This document shows positions 8,120-16,909 of a stretch of DNA of 64,000 nt, piece after piece. The position numbers were made by a program, and so were the translations under genes. Position 1 is the stretch's first letter; each line of letters starts with the position of its first letter. The DNA comes from Levilactobacillus hammesii DSM 16381 (GTDB taxonomy: Bacteria > Bacillota > Bacilli > Lactobacillales > Lactobacillaceae). The stretch is from NCBI RefSeq assembly GCF_001434395.1, contig NZ_AZFS01000006.1, forward strand, positions 62,001 through 126,000, given 5' to 3'. Under the pieces are notes generated by a model. That model was not told the DNA's origin. It did no database searches and saw only the letters and a list, made by a program, of their open reading frames with translations.

Positions 8120-8986
8120 CTACTCCCCCTGATAAACGACTTGTTTGAAAGTTTCCGCCAGTGCGACCGCAGTTTGACGAGCCGCCGGTGAAACGGTTGG
8201 CTGCTGCAAACCCGCGTAAATTTGTGCCAATAAGTAATAGTCATCCGCCAATAGATAATGTGACTGATGCGCGACCGCCCAGTCAATCCCCTCTAGCAGG
8301 ATCGGCAAGGCCCGCTCGGGATACCCCAAGTGCAGACAGGCCCGCGCATATTGATAAAAAATCACACAGAGGTTCTCACTCACATCTACCAGACGGTCTT
8401 CCCGGATAATCCGCACGGCACGTTCGAATCCCGCAAAGTTGGCCCGTGGTGTCAGCGCCACGCCAATGTCATTTTCCATGGCTATCAATAACACCTCTAA
8501 CGTGCGGTAACGCAGCGGACGCTGGGGCATCATCATGGTCAAGGCGGTATGGACGCTCCGCAACGCCGCTACCGCATCGTGAGTCGCCTGATAGGTGGCG
8601 CAGCCATAGTAGTAATAGTATGTTTTTAAATCCTCATCCGTCTTTAAGACGCGCAACCGTTCTGGATTATCCATGTAGGCCACTAAATCCGCGAACCGCT
8701 GCCGGTTATAGAGATGGTGCACCCGGCGACTAAACGTGGGCAATCGCCGAATCGGGTAATTTTCCTTAAGGGCACACACCAGCGGTAAGTTTAGCCGCTC
8801 GCACAGTTGCGCCAACAGGACGGCATTGGGGACGTCCTGCCCCTGTTCAATGCGATCAACCAGCGACTGCGCGCAAATTCCTGCTGCCAACGCTTGTTGA
8901 GACAAGCCTAACGCCTGTCGACGCAGTTGTAAGTGTTGTCCTAAAGTGGTCACTGCCGACGCAAAATCTGTGATAGTGGTGGCCAT
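8120..8986 (-). CDS. Rgg/GadR/MutR-type transcriptional regulator
   Basis: Cytoplasmic regulator of 288 residues, the usual length of Rgg proteins. An XRE helix-turn-helix covers about residues 12-66 (LGQHLQLRRQALGLSQQALA; SLVDRIEQGQDVPN), followed by an all-helical TPR-like domain that in characterised Rgg proteins binds a short peptide. The ATG at 8986 is chosen because GGAG lies 6 bases upstream and it gives the standard HTH start; the upstream in-frame extension looks non-coding. It is followed by a 43-residue ORF and lies downstream of three BspA-like genes, which are plausible targets. Confidence 0.85.
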   Translation of the reverse strand: MATTITDFASAVTTLGQHLQLRRQALGLSQQALAAGICAQSLVDRIEQGQDVPNAVLLAQLCERLNLPLVCALKENYPIRRLPTFSRRVHHLYNRQRFADLVAYMDNPERLRVLKTDEDLKTYYYYYGCATYQATHDAVAALRSVHTALTMMMPQRPLRYRTLEVLLIAMENDIGVALTPRANFAGFERAVRIIREDRLVDVSENLCVIFYQYARACLHLGYPERALPILLEGIDWAVAHQSHYLLADDYYLLAQIYAGLQQPTVSPAARQTAVALAETFKQVVYQGE

Positions 8987-9086
8987 AGCTTCTCCAAAAC
9001 CTCCCCGAAAAATCAGCCCAATTACCCTAGCCGTGTCTATTGATTTGAGCTTACCAGACCGGTCCACAAAAGTAAACACATTCAAC

Positions 9087-9242
9087 TATATACAATTATT
9101 TAAATAAGTTAAATTACTGTATTCATATAAAAGCCTTGATATCAGAAGAATCGGCTCAATTACCTAACAGCATCAAAAGTTATTCTTTTGATTAATTTCC
9201 CACATAAATCTCCGTATATTACTGTAAAAGACGATATAAAAT
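9087..9242. other. AT-rich region upstream of rgg with a perfect inverted repeat
   Basis: The whole gap from 8987 to 9306 holds no convincing gene. It is markedly AT-rich compared with its neighbours and contains ATCAAAAG (9172-9179) and its exact inverse CTTTTGAT (9185-9192) with a 5-base loop, a possible operator for the rgg promoter. AT-rich -10-like hexamers are abundant, so I do not fix the promoter. Confidence 0.4.
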
Positions 9243-9278
9243 CAAAAAAGAAGAATCGCCTTCAAAGCCGACGATTCT
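9243..9278 (-). terminator. Terminator of the first BspA-like gene
   Basis: Minus strand: AGAATCG pairs with CGATTCT, with further pairing inside, followed by TCTTTTTT, just after the stop codon. Confidence 0.85.
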
Positions 9279-9306
9279 CCGTGTTCCCTGTGACCTACCA
9301 TTTCAT

Positions 9307-11529
9307 TTAATCCTGCCGTTTGAACCAGTTCAGGCCTAATAAGGCTAGGCCAACGGCACCAGCGACGACGGCTGCCCAGCTCTGTTGCTCATTGGTCTGT
9401 GGAAGCTGCGTCGCGGTCTTTGACTGCCGCGGCGTGGTTGTCATCGACCGGTTTGCTGGTGATTTAGTGGCCTCCTGATGGCCCTGTGGCTGAACGGTCG
9501 CGGCCGCGTGTCCCAGTGAAAGTGTCTGAGATTGCGCTTTAGAGGTCCCCCCAACCGCTACGGCCTGTTGAGGCGTTGCTGATTTACGCGTTTGCTTCGC
9601 GACCTTTTTAGGCGTAGATGCCTGCTTCTTCTTTGTCTGATCCTTTTTGACAATTGCATTGGCATCCCCACCGGTTACGGTATCGCCCGTGCCACTATCA
9701 GTCGTGGTATTCGTATCCGTGTCTGTGCCCGTGTTTGAATCGGTATCCGGATTGGTTGGGGTAGTGGTGTTGCCCGTATCCGTCCCCGAACCAGGATTGC
9801 TAGGATCCGTCTTGGCAATTGGCTGCCAGACGTAGGTATCGGCCATCGTGGCGCCATCGTACCCCGTGTTCAACTGCGCACTCGTGTAAGTGGCCCCATT
9901 GGGTTTCGCCACGGTACCGGTCCCGACTGCTTGCCAGAGCCCCGTGTAGGCATCGGTCTTCGCAATCTCGGGAAGTTCGGCATTGCCATTGGCGGTATCA
10001 CCTAAGATCATGTTTTTACTCAAGGTCAATTCCTTGAGGCTGTTGGTGCCAGCTAATGCCTGATCCAGGGAGTCCCCAACATCACCGGCCGCAAGGTTAA
10101 ATCCAGACAGGTCTAGCTTCGTTAAACGACTATCGTTGGCAAACATGTAATCCATGTACGCAATTGCCCCCGTCTGCCAGTGACTCAGGTCCAGTCCGGT
10201 CAAAGCCGAGTCACCACGAAACATTTCCGCAAATTGCCTGCCGCTGGAAACATTCCAGTTGCTGACATCAAGCGTTGGCAGGTTCTTCACATCCTGAAAA
10301 GTCTGCACGAAATTCATCACGTGACTGGTATCCCAATTCGATACGTTCAAACTGGTCAGATTACTTAGACCATGAAATACATTACTCAGGGAAGTGACGT
10401 GACTCGTATCCCAGCCACTCAAATCCAAGCTGGTCAGGCCCGCATCCCCTTGGAAAAGAGACTCTGGGTCCTGGAGACTGCTGGTATTCCAATCGGCAGC
10501 ATCGACTGCTGTCAGCGCAGAATCTCCCACTAACATCTCTTCCATACTCGTGACAGCTCCCGTCGTCTTCCCCAATTTCAAGCTCGTCAAGGCACGGTCA
10601 TAAGAAAAGGCATCGCTCATATCCGTGACGTGACTCAGATCCCAACTACTGAGATCAAGGCTAGTCAGGCCACTTTGCTGGAACATCTGATTCATGTTCA
10701 CAACCTGACTGGCATCAACATTTTCTAAGCCTTCAATTGCCGTTAAATTAGTGCTTCCCTCAAAGGCCATACTGGAGTTGGCATTTAGCACCACGGGACC
10801 CGCAAAGACAATCTTAGTGACGTCAGTGTTAAAGAATGCTGGGCTCGTCCGTTGACCAAAAGTTCCCGCAGAGAAGGTCATGACCCCATCGCTATCGAGT
10901 GTCCAGGGACTCGTCCCAAACGTTCCTGATCTCACAATCGTTGGCGTTGTCACGTCGGCGTCCTCAACGATCGGGGTCACTGAACGAAACATGAGCTTGG
11001 ATAAGTTGGGGGTGTTGGCTAATCGCTTAATCCCAACTGTCCCCGCGCCAGCCAAACGTTGAGACACCTTGGACGTGGTCGTAGTCGTTGGCTGATTGAT
11101 CGGCGCGCCGGCCGGCTTATCAGCGTCTTCTAGCGCACCATTTTTCGGCGTACTTGCTGGATCATCACCTGTAACCTGCTTGGACTTTTCTCCAACTGCC
11201 GCTGGTGTCGTTGGTTTGGTAACGGGTTTGGTCGCGGTCGTTGGCTGATTAGTTAGCTTATCAGCCGTGCCCGCACCGGTTTGATCGTCCGACTGTTCAT
11301 GGTCGGTGGTTGTCTCCGGCTTGGTCTCATTAGTCAATGTCACCTTTTGACTGGTTGTGTCATTAGCCACCGGCGCCTTAGTTTCGGTCTTTGGCGTAGC
11401 GGCATCATTGTCCGCTGACGTATCCGCATAGGCCGTATCAACTTGGTACCCCATACCAGCGATCGCCCCCAAAACCACCAAGGTCGTCAACCTTTGCTTT
11501 GATTTATTCCCCAACTTTAAATCTTTCAT
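9307..11529 (-). CDS. BspA-like (DUF285 repeat) cell-wall-anchored surface protein 1
   Basis: Surface protein of 740 residues. The ATG at 11529 with GGAGG upstream is preferred to an in-frame TTG. Order: signal peptide (to about residue 35, LVVLGAIAGMGYQ then ADTSAD); a Thr/Lys-rich low-complexity stalk; an N-terminal cap (GTFGTSPWTLDSDGVMTFSA); BspA/DUF285 leucine-rich repeats (LTSLDLSSWDLSHVTDMS and variants); a C-terminal cap (YTGLWQAVGTGTVAKPNGA); a Ser/Thr/Asp spacer; then the sortase motif LPQTN, a hydrophobic segment and the basic tail FKRQD. LPQTxE-type motifs are usual in lactobacilli. Likely role: adhesion or interaction with the host or matrix. It closely resembles the next gene at both ends, so the two arose by duplication. 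Confidence 0.93.
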   Translation of the reverse strand: MKDLKLGNKSKQRLTTLVVLGAIAGMGYQVDTAYADTSADNDAATPKTETKAPVANDTTSQKVTLTNETKPETTTDHEQSDDQTGAGTADKLTNQPTTATKPVTKPTTPAAVGEKSKQVTGDDPASTPKNGALEDADKPAGAPINQPTTTTTSKVSQRLAGAGTVGIKRLANTPNLSKLMFRSVTPIVEDADVTTPTIVRSGTFGTSPWTLDSDGVMTFSAGTFGQRTSPAFFNTDVTKIVFAGPVVLNANSSMAFEGSTNLTAIEGLENVDASQVVNMNQMFQQSGLTSLDLSSWDLSHVTDMSDAFSYDRALTSLKLGKTTGAVTSMEEMLVGDSALTAVDAADWNTSSLQDPESLFQGDAGLTSLDLSGWDTSHVTSLSNVFHGLSNLTSLNVSNWDTSHVMNFVQTFQDVKNLPTLDVSNWNVSSGRQFAEMFRGDSALTGLDLSHWQTGAIAYMDYMFANDSRLTKLDLSGFNLAAGDVGDSLDQALAGTNSLKELTLSKNMILGDTANGNAELPEIAKTDAYTGLWQAVGTGTVAKPNGATYTSAQLNTGYDGATMADTYVWQPIAKTDPSNPGSGTDTGNTTTPTNPDTDSNTGTDTDTNTTTDSGTGDTVTGGDANAIVKKDQTKKKQASTPKKVAKQTRKSATPQQAVAVGGTSKAQSQTLSLGHAAATVQPQGHQEATKSPANRSMTTTPRQSKTATQLPQTNEQQSWAAVVAGAVGLALLGLNWFKRQD

Positions 11530-11758
11530 GCGAATTCCCTCCAAGCTTTATGTAACACTTCTTACTTTCTGTCACCATCAGTGTACAACCATTTTGACGA
11601 AAAATCTAATAAATGCAACTATTAATGCCACACTTGTTTTCGCTATCAATCCATTATTCGGGCGGTTTATTATGAACCATCGCTTTATCCGCTGTGGTTG
11701 CCACATTTTTAAGAAGCAGGCCGTTCATCCTGCTAACGATCTATTCGCCATCAATCTC

Positions 11759-11794
11759 CAAAAAGGGGGCGTTCAACCGAAGTTGAACGCCCCC
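11759..11794 (-). terminator. Terminator of the second BspA-like gene
   Basis: A perfect 13-bp stem, GGGGGCGTTCAAC (11765-11777) with its complement (11782-11794) around a 4-base loop. On the minus strand it is followed by TTTTT. Confidence 0.95.
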
Positions 11795-11813
11795 TCATTC
11801 CTGATTACCAAAT

Positions 11814-13820
11814 TTAGTTTTGCCGTTTGAACCAGTTCAGACCTAATAGGCTCAAGCCGATGACTCCGGCAATAGTGGCCATCCAGCCAGTAGATTGTTC
11901 ACCCGTCTGTGGCAACGTGGTCTTCTGGCGCTGTTGCTTAGTCGCCGGTTGGGCGAGGTGCGTTGCCTTGGCTGAGTGATCAGTCTTAGCAAAGGCTACC
12001 GTGACTGGTGCACCAGAAGTTGCTTTTCTAGCTGACCGAGTCGTCTTCGTAGCCACTGCGGCTTGCACAACGCCCTTCTTAGCCTTAGGCGTGGTCGTAT
12101 TGTCAATCGTGGCTGCATCACCCCCGGTTACCACATCGGCATCCCCGCCCTGTTCAGGAGCCGTGGTATCCGGCGTGGTTGGGTCAGTCGTGTTGTCAAC
12201 GTCCGGCGTGGTGGGATTGGTCGTGTTCCCCGTGTCCGTTCCAGGATTGGTTGGCGTCGTTGGTTTAGGCGTCGTCTTCTGCCAAACGTAGGTCCCGGCC
12301 ATCGTGGCACCATCGTAAGCGGCCATTAATTCTGCGGCCGTGTAGGTTGGCCCATTTGGATTGGCAACGGTCCCGGTGCCGACAAACTGCCAGAGACCCG
12401 TGTAGTCATCACTTGGGGTGATTTCGGGAATGTCCATGGTCCATTCGGGGTAACCCTGCGTTGCCATCAAGTTATTCGGTCCCAAGGTCAATTGTTTCAA
12501 GCCCGTCATGCCGTGAACCTGGTAGTAAACCCCCGTCCCGGCCAAGTTGGTTAAATCAAGGCTGCTCATCTTAACATCATTGGCGAACATTGAAGAGACA
12601 TTCCCCGTTAAGTTCCAGCCGGTTAAATTGAGCGTCGTCAAGTTATACATCTCTGAGAACATATCAATGGCCTGCACATTGGATTGAACTTGCCAGTTAC
12701 TGAGATCTAGCGCTGCGAAACCCGTTCCCCGGAAAGTATTTGACATCATGTGGACCTTACTGACATCCCAGTTGGCCGCATCAACCGAAGTTAACAGCTT
12801 GTCACCTTCAAACATGGCCGACATATTCACGGAATATTTGCCAAAGTTACTTCCCAGCTTGACGCTCGTCAAATGCATGTAATTATCGCCACCGAGTGAA
12901 AAATCGGGGTTATTGTCAGGTCCTTGGAATATGCCCAGCATATTATTAACATTCGACATGTCCCAGCTACTCAGATCAATATTCTCCAAAGCAAAGTTAA
13001 AGGCAAACATGTTCGTCATCAGATTAACCGCTGACGCGTCAACGTTTTCCAAGCCTTCATATGATTTCACCTTAGTCCACTCGTCGAAAAGTTTTGAACT
13101 ATTCCAAGGTAAGACCACACCACTACCAAAGACAACCTTGGTGACGTTTCCTTTGACCGCATTCATATCGGCACTCGTGCCCAATGTTCCGGCCCCAATT
13201 GACAATACCCCTTGGTCATCCAGCTTCCAGGCGCTGGTCCCCCACTTCCCAGTTTGAACGACTGGTGCAGCGACTTCTTTCACCAAGTCCTGCTTGTTTA
13301 ACAGACCAGCTGGCGCCTGTGCTTTTACTGCCAGTCCCATTGGTGCTGGTGTCTGTGATTTTACTTCTGTTCCCGCTGGTTCCGCTGATTTTTCTGACGT
13401 CTGATCTGGTTCTTCATTCCCTTTCAAGCCATCATTGGTAGCGCCTTCATTTTTATTATTATCCACATTTCCCGGTGCCCCAGGTTCACCGGCCGGATTT
13501 CCATTAGGCTGCTGTTGCGACTCCTCTTCACTAGGCTCTTTTACCAAATCGTCGGAGCTGCCCGGATTACCCTTTTCATTCTGACCGCCAGGCGTACCCG
13601 CATCGACATCTTTTTGTGTAGGTGTGAGCACAGTTTCGTTTTTATTGAGATCATTAGCCGTCGATGATACTGCCGTATTCTCTTCACCCGGATTCTCATT
13701 GGCTGCCGGCTTAGTATCCGCTTGAGCCGTGTCGATTTGGTACCCCATGCCAGCGATAACGCCGAGAATTGCTAAAGTAGTCAACTTTTGTTTTGAATTA
13801 TTCCCCAACTTTTCAATCAT
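11814..13820 (-). CDS. BspA-like (DUF285 repeat) cell-wall-anchored surface protein 2
   Basis: Surface protein of 668 residues. The ATG at 13820 with AAAGGGG upstream is preferred to an upstream in-frame start. Signal peptide (LAILGVIAGMGYQIDTAQAD), a long Glu/Asn/Pro/Gly-rich stalk to about residue 200, N-cap (GKWGTSAWKLDDQGVLSIGA), DUF285 repeats such as LENIDLSSWDMSNVNNMLG, C-cap (YTGLWQFVGTGTVANPNGP), a Thr/Pro/Asp spacer, sortase motif LPQTGEQ, membrane segment and tail FKRQN. The signal peptide, C-cap and anchor are nearly the same as in surface protein 1, while the stalk and repeats have diverged. Probable adhesin; the ligand is unknown. Confidence 0.93.
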   Translation of the reverse strand: MIEKLGNNSKQKLTTLAILGVIAGMGYQIDTAQADTKPAANENPGEENTAVSSTANDLNKNETVLTPTQKDVDAGTPGGQNEKGNPGSSDDLVKEPSEEESQQQPNGNPAGEPGAPGNVDNNKNEGATNDGLKGNEEPDQTSEKSAEPAGTEVKSQTPAPMGLAVKAQAPAGLLNKQDLVKEVAAPVVQTGKWGTSAWKLDDQGVLSIGAGTLGTSADMNAVKGNVTKVVFGSGVVLPWNSSKLFDEWTKVKSYEGLENVDASAVNLMTNMFAFNFALENIDLSSWDMSNVNNMLGIFQGPDNNPDFSLGGDNYMHLTSVKLGSNFGKYSVNMSAMFEGDKLLTSVDAANWDVSKVHMMSNTFRGTGFAALDLSNWQVQSNVQAIDMFSEMYNLTTLNLTGWNLTGNVSSMFANDVKMSSLDLTNLAGTGVYYQVHGMTGLKQLTLGPNNLMATQGYPEWTMDIPEITPSDDYTGLWQFVGTGTVANPNGPTYTAAELMAAYDGATMAGTYVWQKTTPKPTTPTNPGTDTGNTTNPTTPDVDNTTDPTTPDTTAPEQGGDADVVTGGDAATIDNTTTPKAKKGVVQAAVATKTTRSARKATSGAPVTVAFAKTDHSAKATHLAQPATKQQRQKTTLPQTGEQSTGWMATIAGVIGLSLLGLNWFKRQN

Positions 13821-13868
13821 GATGCTACCCCTTTCATGTGTAACACTTCTCAAGTTCTGTCTAAATGT

Positions 13869-13897
13869 AGTATAGGACACATTGGCAATAATGTCCA
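13869..13897 (-). promoter_or_regulatory. Promoter of the second BspA-like gene with an embedded GGACA/TGTCC pair
   Basis: Minus strand: -35 TGGACA, 17-base spacer, -10 TATACT. The inverted pair GGACA...TGTCC fills the -35 and spacer, so a dimeric regulator bound there would block RNA polymerase. A similar pair is found before the BspA-like gene at 40194-41981. Confidence 0.6.
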
Positions 13898-14093
13898 TAC
13901 TATTCAACAATTAACATATACTTTCATTTTCTACAGAACTAATGAAATAAAATAAAAGTATAACTCGTAAACCAATTGGTTGTGGAAGCAACCTTACAAA
14001 ATGCCCGTACCACACAGTCTGATAACGTTAGCCTCCCTTTATGACTTGAATTTAGTCTGACTGGCCAACCAACACTAACCAACCAAGCCACGA

Positions 14094-14128
14094 AAAAAAG
14101 GGATTCTACCCGTTGGTAAATTCCCTTT
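14094..14128 (-). terminator. Terminator of the third BspA-like gene
   Basis: Minus strand: AAAGGGA and TACC pair with GGGTA and TCCCTTT, followed by a T tract. Confidence 0.8.
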
Positions 14129-14195
14129 ACGATTATTTTTACATTCTGTTTCCAATTGATCTAAATCAAAACGTCAGACGATTGGCCTTAATTCG

Positions 14196-16727
14196 TCACT
14201 TACGCCGCGAACGTTGCCGATACCCCCACAGGCCCAAACCGGCTAGTAAAATAACCCCCAGTGCAGCGGCCATGTTTTGCCAAGAGTCGCCGGTCGCCGG
14301 TAACTTTTGCTGATGTTTGGTTCTTTCAGGCTTCTGAGAGTAACTAGAGCCGTGGACAGACTGCGGTTTTACGGCATGATCCCCCTGACCCGCATTTTCA
14401 TTCTGGATCAAATCACCTGCGCCACCGTTATCTTCTTCATCTGGTTTTCCGGTTGTCGGTGGCGTAATTCCGGGACCGGGATTGGGGTCTGGCGTCGGTG
14501 CGGGATCAGGATCTGGGGTAGGATTAGGGCCTGGGTTGGGATCAGGATCTGGGTCCGGATCAGGGTTGGGCGTCACAACTATATTTTTCTTGAAGACTAA
14601 GCCCACTCTGGTGATGCCCGGTCCATAAACCCCGGGTAAGGGCCCCATACTTTTGACAAAGGTATACCCCGCTAGCTCTGAATCCAATCCTTTCAAGAAA
14701 TGTTCTAATCGATACGCGGTACCATACTCGCCCTCAAAGTTGCGTGAGTCCGCAATTTTTCGCCCCGATTCATCCACATAGACCACGTTAACTTGGCCTA
14801 ACTGCCGATATAGAAAGGTGAGGGTCTGCGCTTCCGCTGTGAAGATTCCCTGTGAGGGTAAGGGGGACTCCAGATGTAGGTGATACCCGGGAATCTTCGG
14901 CGGTGCGATGACGTAGGATTGACCAATCTTACCAATCTGCGTTTCTTCGGGGAGCAGATCTTGCCCAGCATCGTTGACAAACCTAAATGTCACACTGCCG
15001 AGATCGGCAGCCGTTTTCAAATAATAGAGGGTAACTTCTTGTGGTTCCTTTTGAAAGGTTCCGGTCAACGGGCCATCCGCCTTTTGATAACGGTAGCCCG
15101 GAACGGTTGTGTCAATCTTAAACTCATCGTCTATGGCGCCCGAAATCTGGGTTGTGAGCTGAATCTCCTCATTGGTCGCTAAATCGCGATAGTTCACGGT
15201 AACCGGTGCGGCTTTGACCTCAGGCACATACGTATCAGCCATAGCCGCATTATAGGTCGCTGCCAGTTGTTTCCCCGTGAAGACGGCACCTTGAGGCCGC
15301 TCTATGGTTCCCTTCCCCACGGCCTGCCAGTTGTCGTGACTTTCGTCCAAACTCACCGTGTAGCCGTTGGCATCCTTTAGCTGCGTTTTAGGCCCCAACC
15401 GCAAAAGGGAAAGATTGGGCATCGTATTTAACATCAACTCTACCCGACCATCTCCCCAATAACCATTACCACTCCCCTGGTAGTCCAAATGCGACATATC
15501 AAAACCCGACAGATCAAGTTCACTCGCATTCGATTTATAAAAAAGCTTCTGCATACTCCCGGCACTTGAGGTCTGCCAACCGCCGACCCGAATGTGACGG
15601 GCATTGCTTGCCGCAAACATCTGCTCAAAATTCACGACATTCCGGACATCCCAATTTTGCACATCTAGTACCTCGGCCCTAGTCTCTGCAAGCATTTGTT
15701 CCATTCTCGTTACATGACTAACATCCCAGTCGCTAATCGCCAACTCCGCCGCCGGAACTTTGCGAAACATCATCGCCATATTGGTCACGTTCCCCGTTTG
15801 CCACCCCGCAACGTTTAGCGTATTCAGATTGGAACAGCGCCAAAACATCTGCGACATGTTGGTCACGCGACTGACATCCCACGACCGTAAATCCAGTGAG
15901 CGCAGCCCGCTTCCCGAAAACATCGCATTCATGTTGGTTACCTGACTCGTATTCCACTTAGGTCCCAAGCGTAAGTCAGTCAATCGACTATCTTCGCAAA
16001 ACATCCACTGCATCGATGTCACCTTATCCGTCTGCCACCCACTTAGATCAAGCTTTCTCAGGTTACTCATCCCGTAAAATAAGCTATTCATTTCGGTAAC
16101 CTGACTAACGTTCCACTGGCTAAGATCCAAAGATTCCACACCACAATCAGAAAACATATAGTTCGCCCAGGTTACCGCAGATGTATCCCACGTCTCAATG
16201 TGTAAGGTTCGTAGATTAGACGTCCGCTCAAATAAATTGGGCATTGCCCATACATGACTCACATCCCAGGTTCGCAAGTCCAAGGTTGTCAGCTTTTTAT
16301 CGCCTTCAAACATCCTCCCCATGTTAGTGACCTGGCTAGTATCCACATTCTCTGTACCCAAAAAGCGCTCCAAGTTGGGCAAATTCGAAAATAAATTAAA
16401 TGACGCCTCTGGGAAAACCACCCGTCCTGTGAATTGGATCTCTTGAATTTGCGCCTTATACTTTAGCCAATCCCCATTTTGGGCAAAATTTCCCGCACCA
16501 ATCTTCAAGACACCATCCTGCAAGGTCCACTTGCAAGTTCCCGTTTGTCCCGTAATCACCGAGCTATCCATGCCAGTATCCCTAGTCATTGTTTCCTGGA
16601 CGGCTATGGCCTTCACCTGTATCGGTGTTATTTCCATTATCGTGCCCCAAACTGCCATTCCGGTAAGTAGACCAATTCTAGTCATTATTTTATGTGAACG
16701 CTTTCTTTTTTCTCGCTGCGTTTTCAA
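14196..16727 (-). CDS. BspA-like surface protein 3 with MucBP-type domains and LPATG anchor
   Basis: Surface protein of 843 residues. The TTG at 16727 is preferred because GGAGG lies 7 bases upstream. After a basic signal peptide and an N-cap (GTCKWTLQDGVLKIGAGNFA) come about a dozen DUF285 repeats (for example LTTLDLRTWDVSHVWAM), a C-cap (WQAVGKGTIERPQGA), then roughly three MucBP-like modules (VTVNYRDLATNEEIQ; VTFRFVNDAGQDLLP; VNVVYVDESGRKIAD). A Pro-Asp repeat spacer, LPATGD, a membrane segment and the tail YRQRSRRK follow. MucBP modules are known from mucus-binding proteins, so adhesion to mucin-like glycans is plausible. It lacks the long N-terminal stalk of proteins 1 and 2. Confidence 0.93.
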   Translation of the reverse strand: MKTQREKRKRSHKIMTRIGLLTGMAVWGTIMEITPIQVKAIAVQETMTRDTGMDSSVITGQTGTCKWTLQDGVLKIGAGNFAQNGDWLKYKAQIQEIQFTGRVVFPEASFNLFSNLPNLERFLGTENVDTSQVTNMGRMFEGDKKLTTLDLRTWDVSHVWAMPNLFERTSNLRTLHIETWDTSAVTWANYMFSDCGVESLDLSQWNVSQVTEMNSLFYGMSNLRKLDLSGWQTDKVTSMQWMFCEDSRLTDLRLGPKWNTSQVTNMNAMFSGSGLRSLDLRSWDVSRVTNMSQMFWRCSNLNTLNVAGWQTGNVTNMAMMFRKVPAAELAISDWDVSHVTRMEQMLAETRAEVLDVQNWDVRNVVNFEQMFAASNARHIRVGGWQTSSAGSMQKLFYKSNASELDLSGFDMSHLDYQGSGNGYWGDGRVELMLNTMPNLSLLRLGPKTQLKDANGYTVSLDESHDNWQAVGKGTIERPQGAVFTGKQLAATYNAAMADTYVPEVKAAPVTVNYRDLATNEEIQLTTQISGAIDDEFKIDTTVPGYRYQKADGPLTGTFQKEPQEVTLYYLKTAADLGSVTFRFVNDAGQDLLPEETQIGKIGQSYVIAPPKIPGYHLHLESPLPSQGIFTAEAQTLTFLYRQLGQVNVVYVDESGRKIADSRNFEGEYGTAYRLEHFLKGLDSELAGYTFVKSMGPLPGVYGPGITRVGLVFKKNIVVTPNPDPDPDPDPNPGPNPTPDPDPAPTPDPNPGPGITPPTTGKPDEEDNGGAGDLIQNENAGQGDHAVKPQSVHGSSYSQKPERTKHQQKLPATGDSWQNMAAALGVILLAGLGLWGYRQRSRRK

Positions 16728-16855
16728 AGCTTTCGCCTCCAATCATCTTTATCGTCGACCGATTGCTACCCAGAACGAGTATACCGAGTCATTATTGTAA
16801 AAGCTACCAAAACCTTTTATAAATTAAATTATATACAAGTAGCTAATTATTGCAT

Positions 16856-16887
16856 AAAAAAAGCCATCGCCCGTTAAGGCAACGACC
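16856..16887 (-). terminator. Terminator of gyrA
   Basis: Minus strand: GTCGTTGCC pairs with GGCGATGGC (with G-T pairs) and is followed by TTTTTTT. Confidence 0.85.
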
Positions 16888-16909
16888 TCCTCGATTTATC
16901 TTGATTTAA

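Noticed and set aside
12001-12329. Long plus-strand frames opposite BspA-like gene 2
   Set aside because: They are antisense shadows of the Thr/Pro-rich spacer, with no ribosome binding site or family resemblance.
14500-14575. Short tandem DNA repeat in BspA-like gene 3
   Set aside because: It encodes the Pro-Asp spacer before the LPATG anchor, a normal feature of wall proteins.
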